Shown: positions 26,222-35,621, numbered from the stretch's first letter. The stretch is 64,000 bases of DNA from Pedobacter frigiditerrae (GCF_032678705.1 NZ_JAVTSS010000001.1:682001-746000), one strand, 5' to 3'. Made by a program: numbers and translations. Notes: generated by a model not told the origin, from the letters alone.

Positions 26222-27610
26222 TTACAAGTGTATCACTTCTCCGTAAGCATCAGCTGCTGCCTCCATGATGGCTTCACTCATGGTAGGGTGAGGGTGAACA
26301 GATTTAATCATTTCGTGACCAGTTGTTTCTAATTTACGAGCAACAACAATTTCAGCAATCATTTCTGTAACATTAGCGCCAATCATGTGTGCGCCTAATA
26401 ATTCTCCATATTTAGCATCAAAAATTAGTTTTACAAAACCATCTTTTGCACCTGCAGCACTTGCTTTACCTGAAGCTGAGAATGGGAATTTTCCGATTTT
26501 TAATTCATAGCCAGCTGCTTTAGCTGCTTTTTCAGTGTAACCAACAGAAGCAATTTCTGGTGTGCAATACGTACAGCCAGGAATATTGTTGTAATCTAAA
26601 GGCTCAACGTGTTGACCAGCAATTTTTTCAACGCAAATAATACCTTCTGCAGATGCTACGTGAGCTAAAGATTGACCACCTACAACATCGCCAATTGCAT
26701 AATATCCTTTTACCGAAGTATTATAAAACTCGTCAGTAACGATTTTGCCTTTTTCTGTTTTAATGCCTGTTTCTTCTAAGCCGATATTCTCTATGTTGGC
26801 AACTACGCCTGCGGCAGAAAGAACGATATCACATTCTATAGTTTGCATACCCGAAGCCGTTTTAACCTGAACTTTGCATCCAGCACCGCTAGTATCAACA
26901 GATTCTACGCTAGAAGAAGTCATGATTTCGATGCCGGTTTTCTTTAAGCTACGTAATAATTGCTTAGAAACATCTTCATCTTCAACAGGAACAACGTTTT
27001 CCATAAACTCAACAATAGTTACTTTAGTACCCATTGTTGCATAGAAATAGGCAAACTCAACACCAATAGCTCCAGAACCAACTACAACCATAGATTTAGG
27101 TTGCTCAGGTAATACCATTGCTTGGCGATAGCCGATGATTTTTTTGCCGTCTTGTTTTAGGTTAGGCAACTCTCTAGAACGAGCACCTGTAGCGATAACT
27201 ATATTTTTTGCTGTTAACTCTTTTTGAGTTCCGTCAGCAGCTTTAATTTCAACTTTGTTGCCTGGTTTAACTTTACCAGTTCCCATTATAACGTCAATCT
27301 TGTTTTTCTTCATCAAGAATTGAACACCTTTGCTCATGCCGTCAGCAACACCACGACTACGTTTAATTACGGCTGCAAAATCTGCCGTTGCTTCAGGTGC
27401 ATTAATACCATAATCAGCAGCATGGTTAATGTATTCGAATACTTGTGCACTCTTCAATAAAGCTTTGGTTGGTATACATCCCCAGTTAAGGCAAATTCCG
27501 CCTAAAGATTCACGCTCAACAATTGCGGTTTTTAAACCCAATTGTGAAGCTCTTATTGCAGTTACATATCCACCTGGACCGCTGCCGATAACAATTAAAT
27601 CGTAGTTCAT
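26222..27610 (-). CDS. lpdA: Dihydrolipoyl dehydrogenase (E3)
   Basis: 462 residues, full length. FAD-binding GSGPGGYVTAIRA at the N terminus; the redox-active disulfide is C40/C45 (GGICLNWGCIPTKALL); NAD-binding VVGSGAIGVEFAY; the C-terminal His-Glu pair lies in SVHPHPTMSEAIMEAA. It reoxidises dihydrolipoamide for the pyruvate and 2-oxoglutarate dehydrogenase complexes and the glycine cleavage system. No other complex subunit is adjacent. Its leader shares a structured element with sucC, another enzyme of the same metabolic segment. Confidence 0.97.
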   Translation of the reverse strand: MNYDLIVIGSGPGGYVTAIRASQLGLKTAIVERESLGGICLNWGCIPTKALLKSAQVFEYINHAADYGINAPEATADFAAVIKRSRGVADGMSKGVQFLMKKNKIDVIMGTGKVKPGNKVEIKAADGTQKELTAKNIVIATGARSRELPNLKQDGKKIIGYRQAMVLPEQPKSMVVVGSGAIGVEFAYFYATMGTKVTIVEFMENVVPVEDEDVSKQLLRSLKKTGIEIMTSSSVESVDTSGAGCKVQVKTASGMQTIECDIVLSAAGVVANIENIGLEETGIKTEKGKIVTDEFYNTSVKGYYAIGDVVGGQSLAHVASAEGIICVEKIAGQHVEPLDYNNIPGCTYCTPEIASVGYTEKAAKAAGYELKIGKFPFSASGKASAAGAKDGFVKLIFDAKYGELLGAHMIGANVTEMIAEIVVARKLETTGHEMIKSVHPHPTMSEAIMEAAADAYGEVIHL

Positions 27611-27634
27611 CTGTTAATTTTTTGTTTTTTAAGT

Positions 27635-27711
27635 TGTCAGATGGAGCCTTTGATAGTTAAAATAATTAGGAGCTGTTAGCTTAATAATTATTTTAACCAT
27701 GTCGGGTTCAT
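27635..27711 (-). promoter_or_regulatory. Structured 5' leader of lpdA (shared with sucC)
   Basis: On the minus strand: ATGAACCCG (27703-27711), a perfect 13-bp stem GTTAAAATAATTA / TAATTATTTTAAC (27656-27668 with 27685-27697) with an inner AGCT/AGCT pair, then GGCTCCATCTGACA ending at 27635, 24 nt before the ATG. The flanking motifs are identical to those of the sucC leader while the hairpin sequence differs, as expected for a conserved RNA structure. Confidence 0.65.
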
Positions 27712-27745
27712 ATCTTTTTTAAAGGAATCTAAATAAATAATGTGT

Positions 27746-27753
27746 CAAAATTA
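27746..27753 (-). promoter_or_regulatory. -7 box of lpdA
   Basis: TAATTTTG on the minus strand, placing transcription start near 27740, upstream of the leader element. No good -33 box. Confidence 0.4.
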
Positions 27754-27983
27754 AAAAAAATGTTGGTTAAAATATGTTTATGATTACACATAGTGTGCTT
27801 TTGACAAAATAAAGGTTTTTTGCGTCATATTTTTGTCTGTAATTCCTAAAAACACTTAAAATATAAAGCTATTGATAAACTGTTAGTTACATAATTTAAC
27901 CAATATGTTAAGTGTTAATAAGTTTTGGGGATAATTAATAATTATTTAACATTAGAAATGAACAGCAGAATAAAATAAATATT

Positions 27984-27991
27984 TACCTTTG
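27984..27991 (+). promoter_or_regulatory. -7 box of the Oar-like receptor gene
   Basis: TACCTTTG, 50 nt upstream of the start codon at 28042; no clear -33 TTTG. Confidence 0.4.
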
Positions 27992-28041
27992 AGGCGTTAT
28001 TTTAACATTTCTTAACAAAACAAAAAAATAATTAAAAGAGT

Positions 28042-31000
28042 ATGAAGAAATCTTTACTATTAAAATTTGTAGTAATTGTTCTTGCCTTTGTTGGTTTTAT
28101 CTCTGTAGCGAATGCTCAGATAACTACATCGTCATTAACAGGTACTGTTAAAGACTCGAAAGAGACGATGCCAGGTGCCAGCATAAAAGCTACACACACG
28201 CCAACCGGAACGGTTTATAGCGTAATTACAAATGGCGATGGCCGTTACACAATTGGAAACATGCGTGTTGGTGGTCCTTATACCATTGAAGTGAGTTTTG
28301 TAGGCTACAAGCCTGAGAAATTCGATGATGTAACCTTGAAACTAGGTGAGCCTTTCGTTTTAAATGTTACACTAACAGACAACAGTTCTACTTTAGCAAC
28401 TGTTAACATTGTAGGTCAGGGTTCTAATCCAATCATGAACTCAAACAAAAGTGGTGCAAATACTGTAGTTGGTAGAGCGCAAATACAAGCTTTGCCTACA
28501 ATTTCTCGTAGTGTTAACGATATTACTCGTTTAACTCCTCAAGCAAATGGTACTAGTATTGGTGGTGGTAACTACCGTTCTAACAACTTCTCTGTAGATG
28601 GTGCTAACTACAATAACCAATTTGGTATTGGACAAAATATACCTGCAGGTGGTTCTCCAATTTCTATTGATGCGTTAGAGCAAATCTCTATCAATGTAAC
28701 TCCTTATGATGTTCGTCAATCTGGTTTTACTGGTGGTGCTGTTAATGCAGTAACGCGTTCAGGTACTAATAAATTTTTCGGGAATCTATTCTATACCATG
28801 CGTGGTGATGATCAACAAGGCCGTAATATTGGTGATTATACCATAAGGAACTTGCAAAAATTAGATGAGAAAAATTATGGCGCTAGTTTTGGTGGTCCAA
28901 TCATTAAAGATAAATTATTCTTTTTTGTAAACTATGAAAAGAAGCTAACTAAGGCGCCTGGTACAACTAGGATTGCAGCAACGCCAGCTTTGCCTTATAA
29001 TTCAATAACAACTGTTACAAGAACAACAGCTGACTTTATGAATACCGTAAGCGCTTATCTAGACGCTAAATATGGTTATGAAACAGGGCCTTATCAAAAC
29101 TATGAGAATGTAAGTGATAATGAAAAAATGTTTGCTCGCTTAGATTGGAATATTTCTAAAAGTCATCGTTTCAGTATCCGTTACAACCAAGTAGAAAGCC
29201 AAAGCCCTAGCGCTGCTAGTACTTCTGTAACAGGTTCTGCAGTTACTGGTTCCTTAGGTTATGGTAACGTTAGGTCTGGTACTGCACAAACTGCAGGTTT
29301 GCCATTCTTTAATTCTAACTATTACCAAGCAGCAAACTTATATTCTGCAACAGCTGAGTTAAATTCATCTTTTGGAAGTAAAATAACTAACACCTTGCGT
29401 GCTTCATATTCTCATCAAAATGATCCAAGAAACTCTGATAGTAGTCCTTTCCCATTGGTTGATATCTTAGACGGTACTCAATCTGGCACAAGCGCAGGGA
29501 ACGTACTAACCACATTTGGTTACGAAGCATTTACTTATGGTAACTTAAGAGATGTTACTTCTTATACTTATAGTGATGATTTAGGTTTAGCTCTAGGAAA
29601 ACACAACTTAACATTAGGTTTACAAGCTGAATTTAGTACTACAAAAAATGGTTTCCAGCGTTTTGGGACAGGATTTTATACTTTCAGATCTTGGGATGAT
29701 TTTGTTAATAATGCAAGACCATTACAATATTCAGTTACTTATCCTTTAACTGCAGATGGTTCTCAAGCATTTCCTTCATTTAAGTTTGCTCAATACTCAG
29801 CTTATTTACAAGATGAATTTACAGTTTCTGACCGTTTAAAATTAACAGCAGGTATTAGATTTGAGCAAGCAACTTATCCAGGTGTAGACGAAATTAAAAC
29901 ACACCCATTAGTTGCAGCACAAACATTTGCTAATGGTGAAAAAATAAACACAGGAGAACTTCCAGAAAATAAGATGACTTATTCTCCTCGTTTCGGTTTC
30001 AACTGGGATGTAAATGGAGATCGTTCTTTACAAGTTAGAGGTGGTACTGGTATATTCACCGGTAGGGTTCCGTTTGTGTGGATTGTATCTCAATCAGGTG
30101 ATGCTGGTTTAATTCAATATACACAAACTTATTCAGGTACTAATACACCATTCTTTAACCCAAGTATTGCTCCTAATATTGTTGGGCCTAAAGGTGTTGT
30201 AGGTACTACCATACCAAGTACAATTAGTGCAATGTCTAAAGACTTAAGATTTCCTTCTACTTGGAAATCTAGTTTAGCAGTTGATGCTAAATTACCATGG
30301 GGTATAATTGGTACCTTAGAAGGAATCTATGGTAAAGATCTTTACTCAGCAGTTGCGGTTAACGTCAACTTAAAGAACCCAACTCAATTAAATATTGCTG
30401 GTTACCCAGATAATAGGCCATTCTTTGCTGCTACAGCATTTGATAAACAAGCAGTTCCGCTTACTTCAGGTGGTTTAGTAGCAGCTACTTCTGCAACTAC
30501 ATCAAGTACATTGTTCAATGCAATTAAAATGAAGAATGCTAAAGGTGGTTACAACTGGGCTGCAACTGCACAGTTAACTAAAAACTTCACAAGTGGTTTA
30601 GGATTAATGGTTGCTTACACTAGAACTGATCAACGTAACTTTGGTGATGGTAGTGGTGATCAGTTATTAAACTTATGGTCTATTCCACAAACTTCATCAA
30701 ATCCAAATACACCAACTTTAAGTTATTCATCTAACTTAAATCCTGATCGTGTAATTGCTTCAGTTTCTTATAAAAAAGAATACTTCAAAAACTTGTCAAC
30801 CTCAGTTTCTCTATTTTATGAAGGTTCTCAACAAGGAAGATTCTCTTATGGTTACTCAGCAGATTTTAACCGTGATGGACAAACAAATGATTTGATTTAT
30901 ATCCCTAAGGATGCTTCTGAGATTACATTTGTAACTGTGCCAACAAATTTAGTCCACTCTTATAATACAGCAGGACAAATCACAACATTAAGACAATATC

Positions 31001-31431
31001 CTAAAGCATATACTGCTCAGGAACAAAGTGATGCGTTTTTTGCGTATATCGAGCAAGATGATTATTTGAGAGAACATAAAGGACAATATGCAAAACGTAA
31101 TGGCGGAACATCACCATGGAGAAATCAAGTTGATTTTAGATTGACTCAAGAAATCTTCAAAAACGTAGGTGCTGCTAAAAACTCTATTCAGTTTTCAGTT
31201 GATATATTTAATGTTGGTAACATGTTAAATAAAAACTGGGGCAACTTGAACTTTGTAAACAATGCAAATATATTAGTTCCTCAAAACGTAACTGCGATTT
31301 CTTCAACAACTAAACCTACTTTCCTAATGGCAAGTGCTGGTGGTGATTTGGTTAAAGAAACGTTTGGTACTTCTCAAACTATTTCTTCTACATTCTACAT
31401 GCAATTTGGATTACGTTACAACTTTAACTAA
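28042..31431 (+). CDS. Oar-like TonB-dependent receptor
   Basis: 1129 residues. Signal peptide ending ISVANAQ, a carboxypeptidase-regulatory-like beta domain (about 28-120), a plug domain with NYRSNNFSVDGANYN, and a long beta-barrel ending in FGLRYNFN with C-terminal aromatic/Asn residues. The layout matches OmpA-related Oar proteins of Bacteroidota and myxobacteria. It differs from SusC in lacking the usual TonB-box linker and in having no SusD partner. Ligand unknown. Single gene with a strong terminator. Confidence 0.9.
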   Translation: MKKSLLLKFVVIVLAFVGFISVANAQITTSSLTGTVKDSKETMPGASIKATHTPTGTVYSVITNGDGRYTIGNMRVGGPYTIEVSFVGYKPEKFDDVTLKLGEPFVLNVTLTDNSSTLATVNIVGQGSNPIMNSNKSGANTVVGRAQIQALPTISRSVNDITRLTPQANGTSIGGGNYRSNNFSVDGANYNNQFGIGQNIPAGGSPISIDALEQISINVTPYDVRQSGFTGGAVNAVTRSGTNKFFGNLFYTMRGDDQQGRNIGDYTIRNLQKLDEKNYGASFGGPIIKDKLFFFVNYEKKLTKAPGTTRIAATPALPYNSITTVTRTTADFMNTVSAYLDAKYGYETGPYQNYENVSDNEKMFARLDWNISKSHRFSIRYNQVESQSPSAASTSVTGSAVTGSLGYGNVRSGTAQTAGLPFFNSNYYQAANLYSATAELNSSFGSKITNTLRASYSHQNDPRNSDSSPFPLVDILDGTQSGTSAGNVLTTFGYEAFTYGNLRDVTSYTYSDDLGLALGKHNLTLGLQAEFSTTKNGFQRFGTGFYTFRSWDDFVNNARPLQYSVTYPLTADGSQAFPSFKFAQYSAYLQDEFTVSDRLKLTAGIRFEQATYPGVDEIKTHPLVAAQTFANGEKINTGELPENKMTYSPRFGFNWDVNGDRSLQVRGGTGIFTGRVPFVWIVSQSGDAGLIQYTQTYSGTNTPFFNPSIAPNIVGPKGVVGTTIPSTISAMSKDLRFPSTWKSSLAVDAKLPWGIIGTLEGIYGKDLYSAVAVNVNLKNPTQLNIAGYPDNRPFFAATAFDKQAVPLTSGGLVAATSATTSSTLFNAIKMKNAKGGYNWAATAQLTKNFTSGLGLMVAYTRTDQRNFGDGSGDQLLNLWSIPQTSSNPNTPTLSYSSNLNPDRVIASVSYKKEYFKNLSTSVSLFYEGSQQGRFSYGYSADFNRDGQTNDLIYIPKDASEITFVTVPTNLVHSYNTAGQITTLRQYPKAYTAQEQSDAFFAYIEQDDYLREHKGQYAKRNGGTSPWRNQVDFRLTQEIFKNVGAAKNSIQFSVDIFNVGNMLNKNWGNLNFVNNANILVPQNVTAISSTTKPTFLMASAGGDLVKETFGTSQTISSTFYMQFGLRYNFN

Positions 31432-31451
31432 TACCTAAAGTAGAATAATTG

Positions 31452-31488
31452 AATCCCGCTAACCTTAATTGGTTAGCGGGATTTTTTT
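31452..31488 (+). terminator. Terminator of the Oar-like receptor gene
   Basis: AATCCCGCTAACC / GGTTAGCGGGATT, a 13-bp stem with a 6-nt loop and a T7 tract. Confidence 0.92.
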
Positions 31489-31552
31489 GCCTGAATTTTT
31501 TAACACAAATTTTTATTGTTATCTTGGATAAGTTAGTTTTCAAGTCATAATT

Positions 31553-32404
31553 ATGGATCAAAAGATAATCACCCTATACGACTCTTATACTCATAGTCAG
31601 ATTAGCAGAAAAGACTTTATGAAAAAGCTGGCCATTATAACTGGTAGTACTGCTTTGGCATTAACGGTTTTGCCCTTATTAGAAAATAATTATGCAGCAG
31701 CAGCAACCATAGATGATGAAAATCTGATTGTCGAAAATATAACTTATGCTGGAGTAGAAGGCGAGATGAAAGGCGTTTTAGTAAAACCTAAAGGCAAAAA
31801 AAAGCTTGGGGCGGTAGTGGTTATCCACGAGAATAGGGGGTTAAATCCGCATATAATTGAAGTAACCAAAAGGGTGGCAGCAGAAGGATATTTAGCACTT
31901 GGTATTGATGCTTTATCTCCACTAGGTGGCACGCCTACAGATGAAAATAAGGGTAGAGAATTGATAGGCAAGTTAGATGCAGAGAAAAATCTTCAAAATT
32001 ATTTAAAGGGATTGGCTTATTTAAGAAACCATAAAGATGCTAATGGTAAAACAGGTTGTATTGGTTTTTGTTGGGGCGGTGCAATGTCTAATAAACTAGC
32101 TGTTGCAGATCCTAAACTTTTGGCAGCTGTGGCTTATTATGGGTCTCAGCCAAAGGCAGAAGATGTATCAAAAATTAAAGCCAGTGTGATGCTACACTAT
32201 GGTGGACTGGATGAAAGAATTAATGCAGGAATACCCGCTTATGAAGCAGCTTTAAAGCAAAACAACATTGATTATAAGGTTTATGTTTATGATGGTGTTA
32301 ACCATGCTTTTAATAATGATTCGAACCCAACAAGATATAATGAGGCTGCAGCTAAATTAGCTTGGAAAAGAACAATGGATTTGTTTAAAGAGAAGATTGG
32401 ATAA
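31553..32404 (+). CDS. Exported dienelactone hydrolase-family protein
   Basis: 283 residues. The N terminus SRKDFMKKLAIITGSTALAL looks like an export signal preceded by a 20-residue lead, Tat-like but without a full twin Arg. The alpha/beta-hydrolase domain has nucleophile Cys173 (GFCWGG), Asp220 (GGLDERIN) and His251 (VNHAFNND), the Cys-Asp-His triad of dienelactone hydrolases. The substrate is unknown; many members act on other esters. A small lipoprotein gene follows after 15 nt. Confidence 0.9.
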   Translation: MDQKIITLYDSYTHSQISRKDFMKKLAIITGSTALALTVLPLLENNYAAAATIDDENLIVENITYAGVEGEMKGVLVKPKGKKKLGAVVVIHENRGLNPHIIEVTKRVAAEGYLALGIDALSPLGGTPTDENKGRELIGKLDAEKNLQNYLKGLAYLRNHKDANGKTGCIGFCWGGAMSNKLAVADPKLLAAVAYYGSQPKAEDVSKIKASVMLHYGGLDERINAGIPAYEAALKQNNIDYKVYVYDGVNHAFNNDSNPTRYNEAAAKLAWKRTMDLFKEKIG

Positions 32405-32419
32405 TTAAGAATTTATAAT

Positions 32420-32749
32420 ATGAAAAAATTTATAGCAATTATATGCTCACTTCTAATCTTGACTGTTTCTTCTTGTAAAAAAGAGTTAGAAATTAATGTG
32501 AAAAAAACTTATGTCGAAAAAGGTGCAATGGCAACAACCCTTGGTTTTAGTGGTGTTATGCTAACTCTTATGCCAGATGGTAAAGCAGATGTTTTATTTG
32601 GTGGAGATATGATGATGAGATATAATTACACTATAAAAGGTAAAACAATTCTCTTAACAGGAGACAATGGCTCTATTAAAGTTAAGGTTATCTCCGAAAC
32701 TCAACTGTTATATGAGAATGACAGAATTTTAATATTATCTGAAAATTAA
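32420..32749 (+). CDS. Small lipoprotein of unknown function
   Basis: 109 residues, lipoprotein signal (SLLILTVSSCKK, Cys19), then a compact beta-rich domain (GFSGVMLTLMPDGKADVLFGG, YNYTIKGKTILLTG). No family recognised. It lies 15 nt after the dienelactone-hydrolase-like gene and is probably co-transcribed. Confidence 0.75.
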   Translation: MKKFIAIICSLLILTVSSCKKELEINVKKTYVEKGAMATTLGFSGVMLTLMPDGKADVLFGGDMMMRYNYTIKGKTILLTGDNGSIKVKVISETQLLYENDRILILSEN

Positions 32750-32755
32750 GCCAAT

Positions 32756-33688
32756 CTAATATCCCCTTTTCAAATCCACTAAATCTTCAGGCTGTTCGCC
32801 ATTTAGAAATTTGTTTACATTTTTAATAAAGTGTTTCACTTTTCCTGAAGTTTCATCTTTATCGCCGCCAGCAGAGTGTTGGGTTAATATCACTTGCTCC
32901 ATATCCCACAATTTGCTTTCAATAGGCAATGGTTCTATTGCTGTAACATCTAATATGGCACCTGCAATTTTTCCTTTTTCCAAAGCATTTATTAAAGCAT
33001 TTTCATCAGTTGTATTTCCTCTGCCTACGTTGGCATAAATACTACCTTGTTTCATTACATTAATAAATTCTTCGTTCACATAATTTTCTGCTGAACCAGG
33101 TAGCGTGTTAATCACTACATCTGTTTCTGGCAAAATAGAAAATAGTTCTTCCAAACTATGTAAGGTTGCGTTTGGATTTTTTCTAGCCGTTAAAGTAATA
33201 TTACAGCCAAAACCAGTTAGCATTTTTTTTGCTGCTAAAGCGATGGCGCCAGCTCCTAAAATAACCACGTTCTTGTCAGTCAAACCTTTTAAGAAAGGTC
33301 TTATCTTGCTGCCCACCCACTTCTTTTCGGATTGAAGTCTCACTAAACTATGTAGGCCTCTGTAAAAGCCAACTACACCTGCAACTATACTTTCAGCGCA
33401 TCTTTGCGCATAAAAAGTTCCCATATTGGCAACCGGAATATTTAAACTAATATTTTGATATTGGTCAAAACCAGCAGAGTCTAATTGCCAGAATTTTAAA
33501 TTTGAGTGAGGTTTAGATAAATGGGAGACATTTATGTTTCCAAGTACAATCTCAGCCTCAGCTAACTTTAAAAATAAATTTTCCTCAGTCAAATCGTTTT
33601 TGAAAAACAATTCAGCATTACCAGTAATACCAGCTTTTAATTGATTTTTTTGTTCTGCATTAAGCGTTGTATAAACCAGTATTTTCAT
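32756..33688 (-). CDS. D-isomer-specific 2-hydroxyacid dehydrogenase
   Basis: 310 residues from the ATG at 33688 (MKILVYTTLNAEQ); an ATG three codons earlier is possible. The NAD(P)-binding motif is VVILGAGAIALAAKKM; the catalytic Arg region is NVGRGNTTDENAL, the Glu lies in DVTAIEPLP, and the His in LTQHSAGG. It reduces or oxidises a 2-hydroxy acid; the specific substrate is unclear. It converges with the small lipoprotein gene, leaving only 6 bp between the stop codons. Confidence 0.88.
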   Translation of the reverse strand: MKILVYTTLNAEQKNQLKAGITGNAELFFKNDLTEENLFLKLAEAEIVLGNINVSHLSKPHSNLKFWQLDSAGFDQYQNISLNIPVANMGTFYAQRCAESIVAGVVGFYRGLHSLVRLQSEKKWVGSKIRPFLKGLTDKNVVILGAGAIALAAKKMLTGFGCNITLTARKNPNATLHSLEELFSILPETDVVINTLPGSAENYVNEEFINVMKQGSIYANVGRGNTTDENALINALEKGKIAGAILDVTAIEPLPIESKLWDMEQVILTQHSAGGDKDETSGKVKHFIKNVNKFLNGEQPEDLVDLKRGY

Positions 33689-33870
33689 ATTGCACAATTT
33701 ACATTATAAACAGGCAAAATAAATAATGGTTTAGTAAGAATTTATATATGTCCTTAAATCATATCTAAAGACTTCTTTCTAGCAATCTCACTCTACCAAG
33801 TCAATAACGATGTTTTTTGGGTAGATGGATGCAACTGAATTACGAAATCTAAATGTCCAACCCACTAAGC

Positions 33871-33911
33871 AGATTGCTTCGAGCAATGAAAAATTGACTC
33901 TCGCAATGACG
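33871..33911. repeat. REP-like repeat GATTGCTTCG..CGCAATGACG, copy 1
   Basis: AGATTGCTTCGAGCAATG and TCGCAATGACG flank a short spacer. The same ends occur, in reverse, at 60735-60762. Confidence 0.65.
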
Positions 33912-33923
33912 CAGGAACTAGGT

Positions 33924-35105
33924 TTAATTATAGACAAAAGTGCCAAATTCGCTAGTTAGCGTAACTTGTTTTTGATTTCCTTTTTCTACTCGCCCAATAA
34001 TTTGAGCATCTATTTTAAAGCTTTTAGAAATGGCAATAATGTCATCAGCTATTGCTTGCGGTACATAAACTTCCATTCTATGCCCCATGTTAAATACTTT
34101 ATACATTTCTTTCCAATCTGTGCCAGACTGTTCTTGTATCAATTTAAATAGGGGTGGAATAGGAAATAAGTTATCCTTAATCACATGAACATCGTCATTA
34201 ATAAAGTGAAGCACCTTTGTTTGTGCGCCACCACTGCAATGAACTAAGCCGTGAATGTCTTTTCTGTAAGAATCTAATATTTTCTTAAGTACTGGGGCAT
34301 AAGTCCTAGTAGGTGAAAGAACTAGTTTGCCAGCAGTAATGCTATTTTGCTCGTCGATTCGAACTTGGTCAGTTAATTTTTTGCCTCCCGAGAAAACTAA
34401 ATCGAATGGAACTGACGGGTCAAAACTTTCTGGATAGTTATTTGCTACAGATTTCTCAAAGACATCATGGCGAGCTGAAGTTAATCCATTTGAGCCCATT
34501 CCGCCATTGTATTCAGTTTCATAAGTTGCTTGTCCGTAGGAAGCCAGGCCAACAATCACGTCTCCATCTTGAATAGTATGGTTACTGATAACTTCATCGC
34601 GTTTCATACGGCATGTAACCGTAGAATCGACAATAATTGTTCTTACTAAATCGCCAACATCAGCAGTTTCGCCTCCGGTAGAATAGATAGAGATACCAAG
34701 TGCTCTTAACTCAGCTAAAATTTCTTCAGTTCCGTTAATAATTGCGGCAATAACTTCTCCTGTAATTAGGTTTTTATTTCTGCCAATTGTTGAGGATAAT
34801 AAGATGTTATCAGTAGCGCCAACACAAATTAAATCATCTAGGTTCATGATAATTGCGTCCTGTGCAATTCCTTTCCAAACAGAAATATCACCAGTTTCTT
34901 TCCAATAGGTATAAGCTAACGATGATTTTGTTCCGGCGCCATCGGCATGCATGATATTGCAATATTCTTCGTCGCCACCTAAAATATCAGGAATGATTTT
35001 GCAAAATGCTTGAGGGAAAATACCCTTGTCAATATTCTTAATAGCCGCATGTACATCTTCTTTCGATGCAGAAACGCCACGTTGGTTATACCTATTATCG
35101 CTCAT
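33924..35105 (-). CDS. purM: Phosphoribosylformylglycinamidine cyclo-ligase
   Basis: 393 residues, the length usual for Bacteroidota PurM. It closes the imidazole ring of AIR in purine synthesis using ATP. Signatures: NQRGVSASKEDV, IMHADGAGTKSSLAY, the ATP-loop region MNLDDLICVGATDNILLSSTIGRN, STGGETADVGDLV and the C-terminal CSGGAQTK. A TATCTTTG -7 box (35111-35118) ends only 5 nt before the ATG, so the transcript may be leaderless. No other pur gene adjoins. Confidence 0.95.
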   Translation of the reverse strand: MSDNRYNQRGVSASKEDVHAAIKNIDKGIFPQAFCKIIPDILGGDEEYCNIMHADGAGTKSSLAYTYWKETGDISVWKGIAQDAIIMNLDDLICVGATDNILLSSTIGRNKNLITGEVIAAIINGTEEILAELRALGISIYSTGGETADVGDLVRTIIVDSTVTCRMKRDEVISNHTIQDGDVIVGLASYGQATYETEYNGGMGSNGLTSARHDVFEKSVANNYPESFDPSVPFDLVFSGGKKLTDQVRIDEQNSITAGKLVLSPTRTYAPVLKKILDSYRKDIHGLVHCSGGAQTKVLHFINDDVHVIKDNLFPIPPLFKLIQEQSGTDWKEMYKVFNMGHRMEVYVPQAIADDIIAISKSFKIDAQIIGRVEKGNQKQVTLTSEFGTFVYN

Positions 35106-35110
35106 TGTTG

Positions 35111-35118
35111 CAAAGATA
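35111..35118 (-). promoter_or_regulatory. -7 box of purM, very close to the start codon
   Basis: TATCTTTG on the minus strand; TTAG at 35137-35140 is a 3/4 -33 box at N18. The ATG begins 6 nt downstream of the box. Confidence 0.5.
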
Positions 35119-35189
35119 AGTTTTTAAGCTGAAAGACTAAAGCTGAAAGGGTAAAGATTAGAGGTGTATTAATGATTTTGCAATCTTGT

Positions 35190-35620
35190 TTTGAAAAGCA
35201 GGGACAGTAGCATTTCTTGAAGTTAGTCGGGCTTTTTGCTACAATCTTTTTGTGCTTCGACTCCCGAAGAAGTCGGGACAAGTACGCTCAGCATGACAAA
35301 AAGGATTTTCGCTCCTACCGATAGCTATCGGTACCCGTTTAAATAATGCAGGTTTGTGCTTTTGCAGCCCTAAATAGTAGCACCTGCTTTTGTTTCTAAA
35401 CCTTATTGCAGCGGTATACTTTTATTTGCGAAGCTTATAAAAGATGTAGCGGAAAGAAGGAATGACATTAATAGTTGTAGAGGTTTGCTTTTCAAATGCA
35501 ATTTTAAGAAAAGATTTCTCGTCGCTGCGCTACCGATGTGAAATCGGCGCAAGTCTGGATGCACACTGTAAACACCCCGTCTGCCAAAGGCAGCCACCCC
35601 TCTAAAAGAGGGGAATTAAA
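35190..35620. repeat. Composite dispersed intergenic repeat, copy 4
   Basis: Contains GAAAAGCAGGGACAG (about 35195), GCTACAATCTTTTTG, an inserted CTTCGACTCCCGAAGAAGTCG hairpin, CGCTCAGCATGACAAAAAGG, TAATGCAGGTTT and CCCTAAATAGTAGCA (about 35372). It ends with two small hairpins CTGCCAAAGGCAG and CCCCTCTAAAAGAGGGG (about 35581-35613). The short minus-strand frame here is not a gene. Confidence 0.75.
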
Positions 35621-35621
35621 A

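Noticed and set aside
35403..35597. 64-residue open frame on the minus strand
   Set aside because: Made of repeat modules and small hairpins at the end of copy 4.
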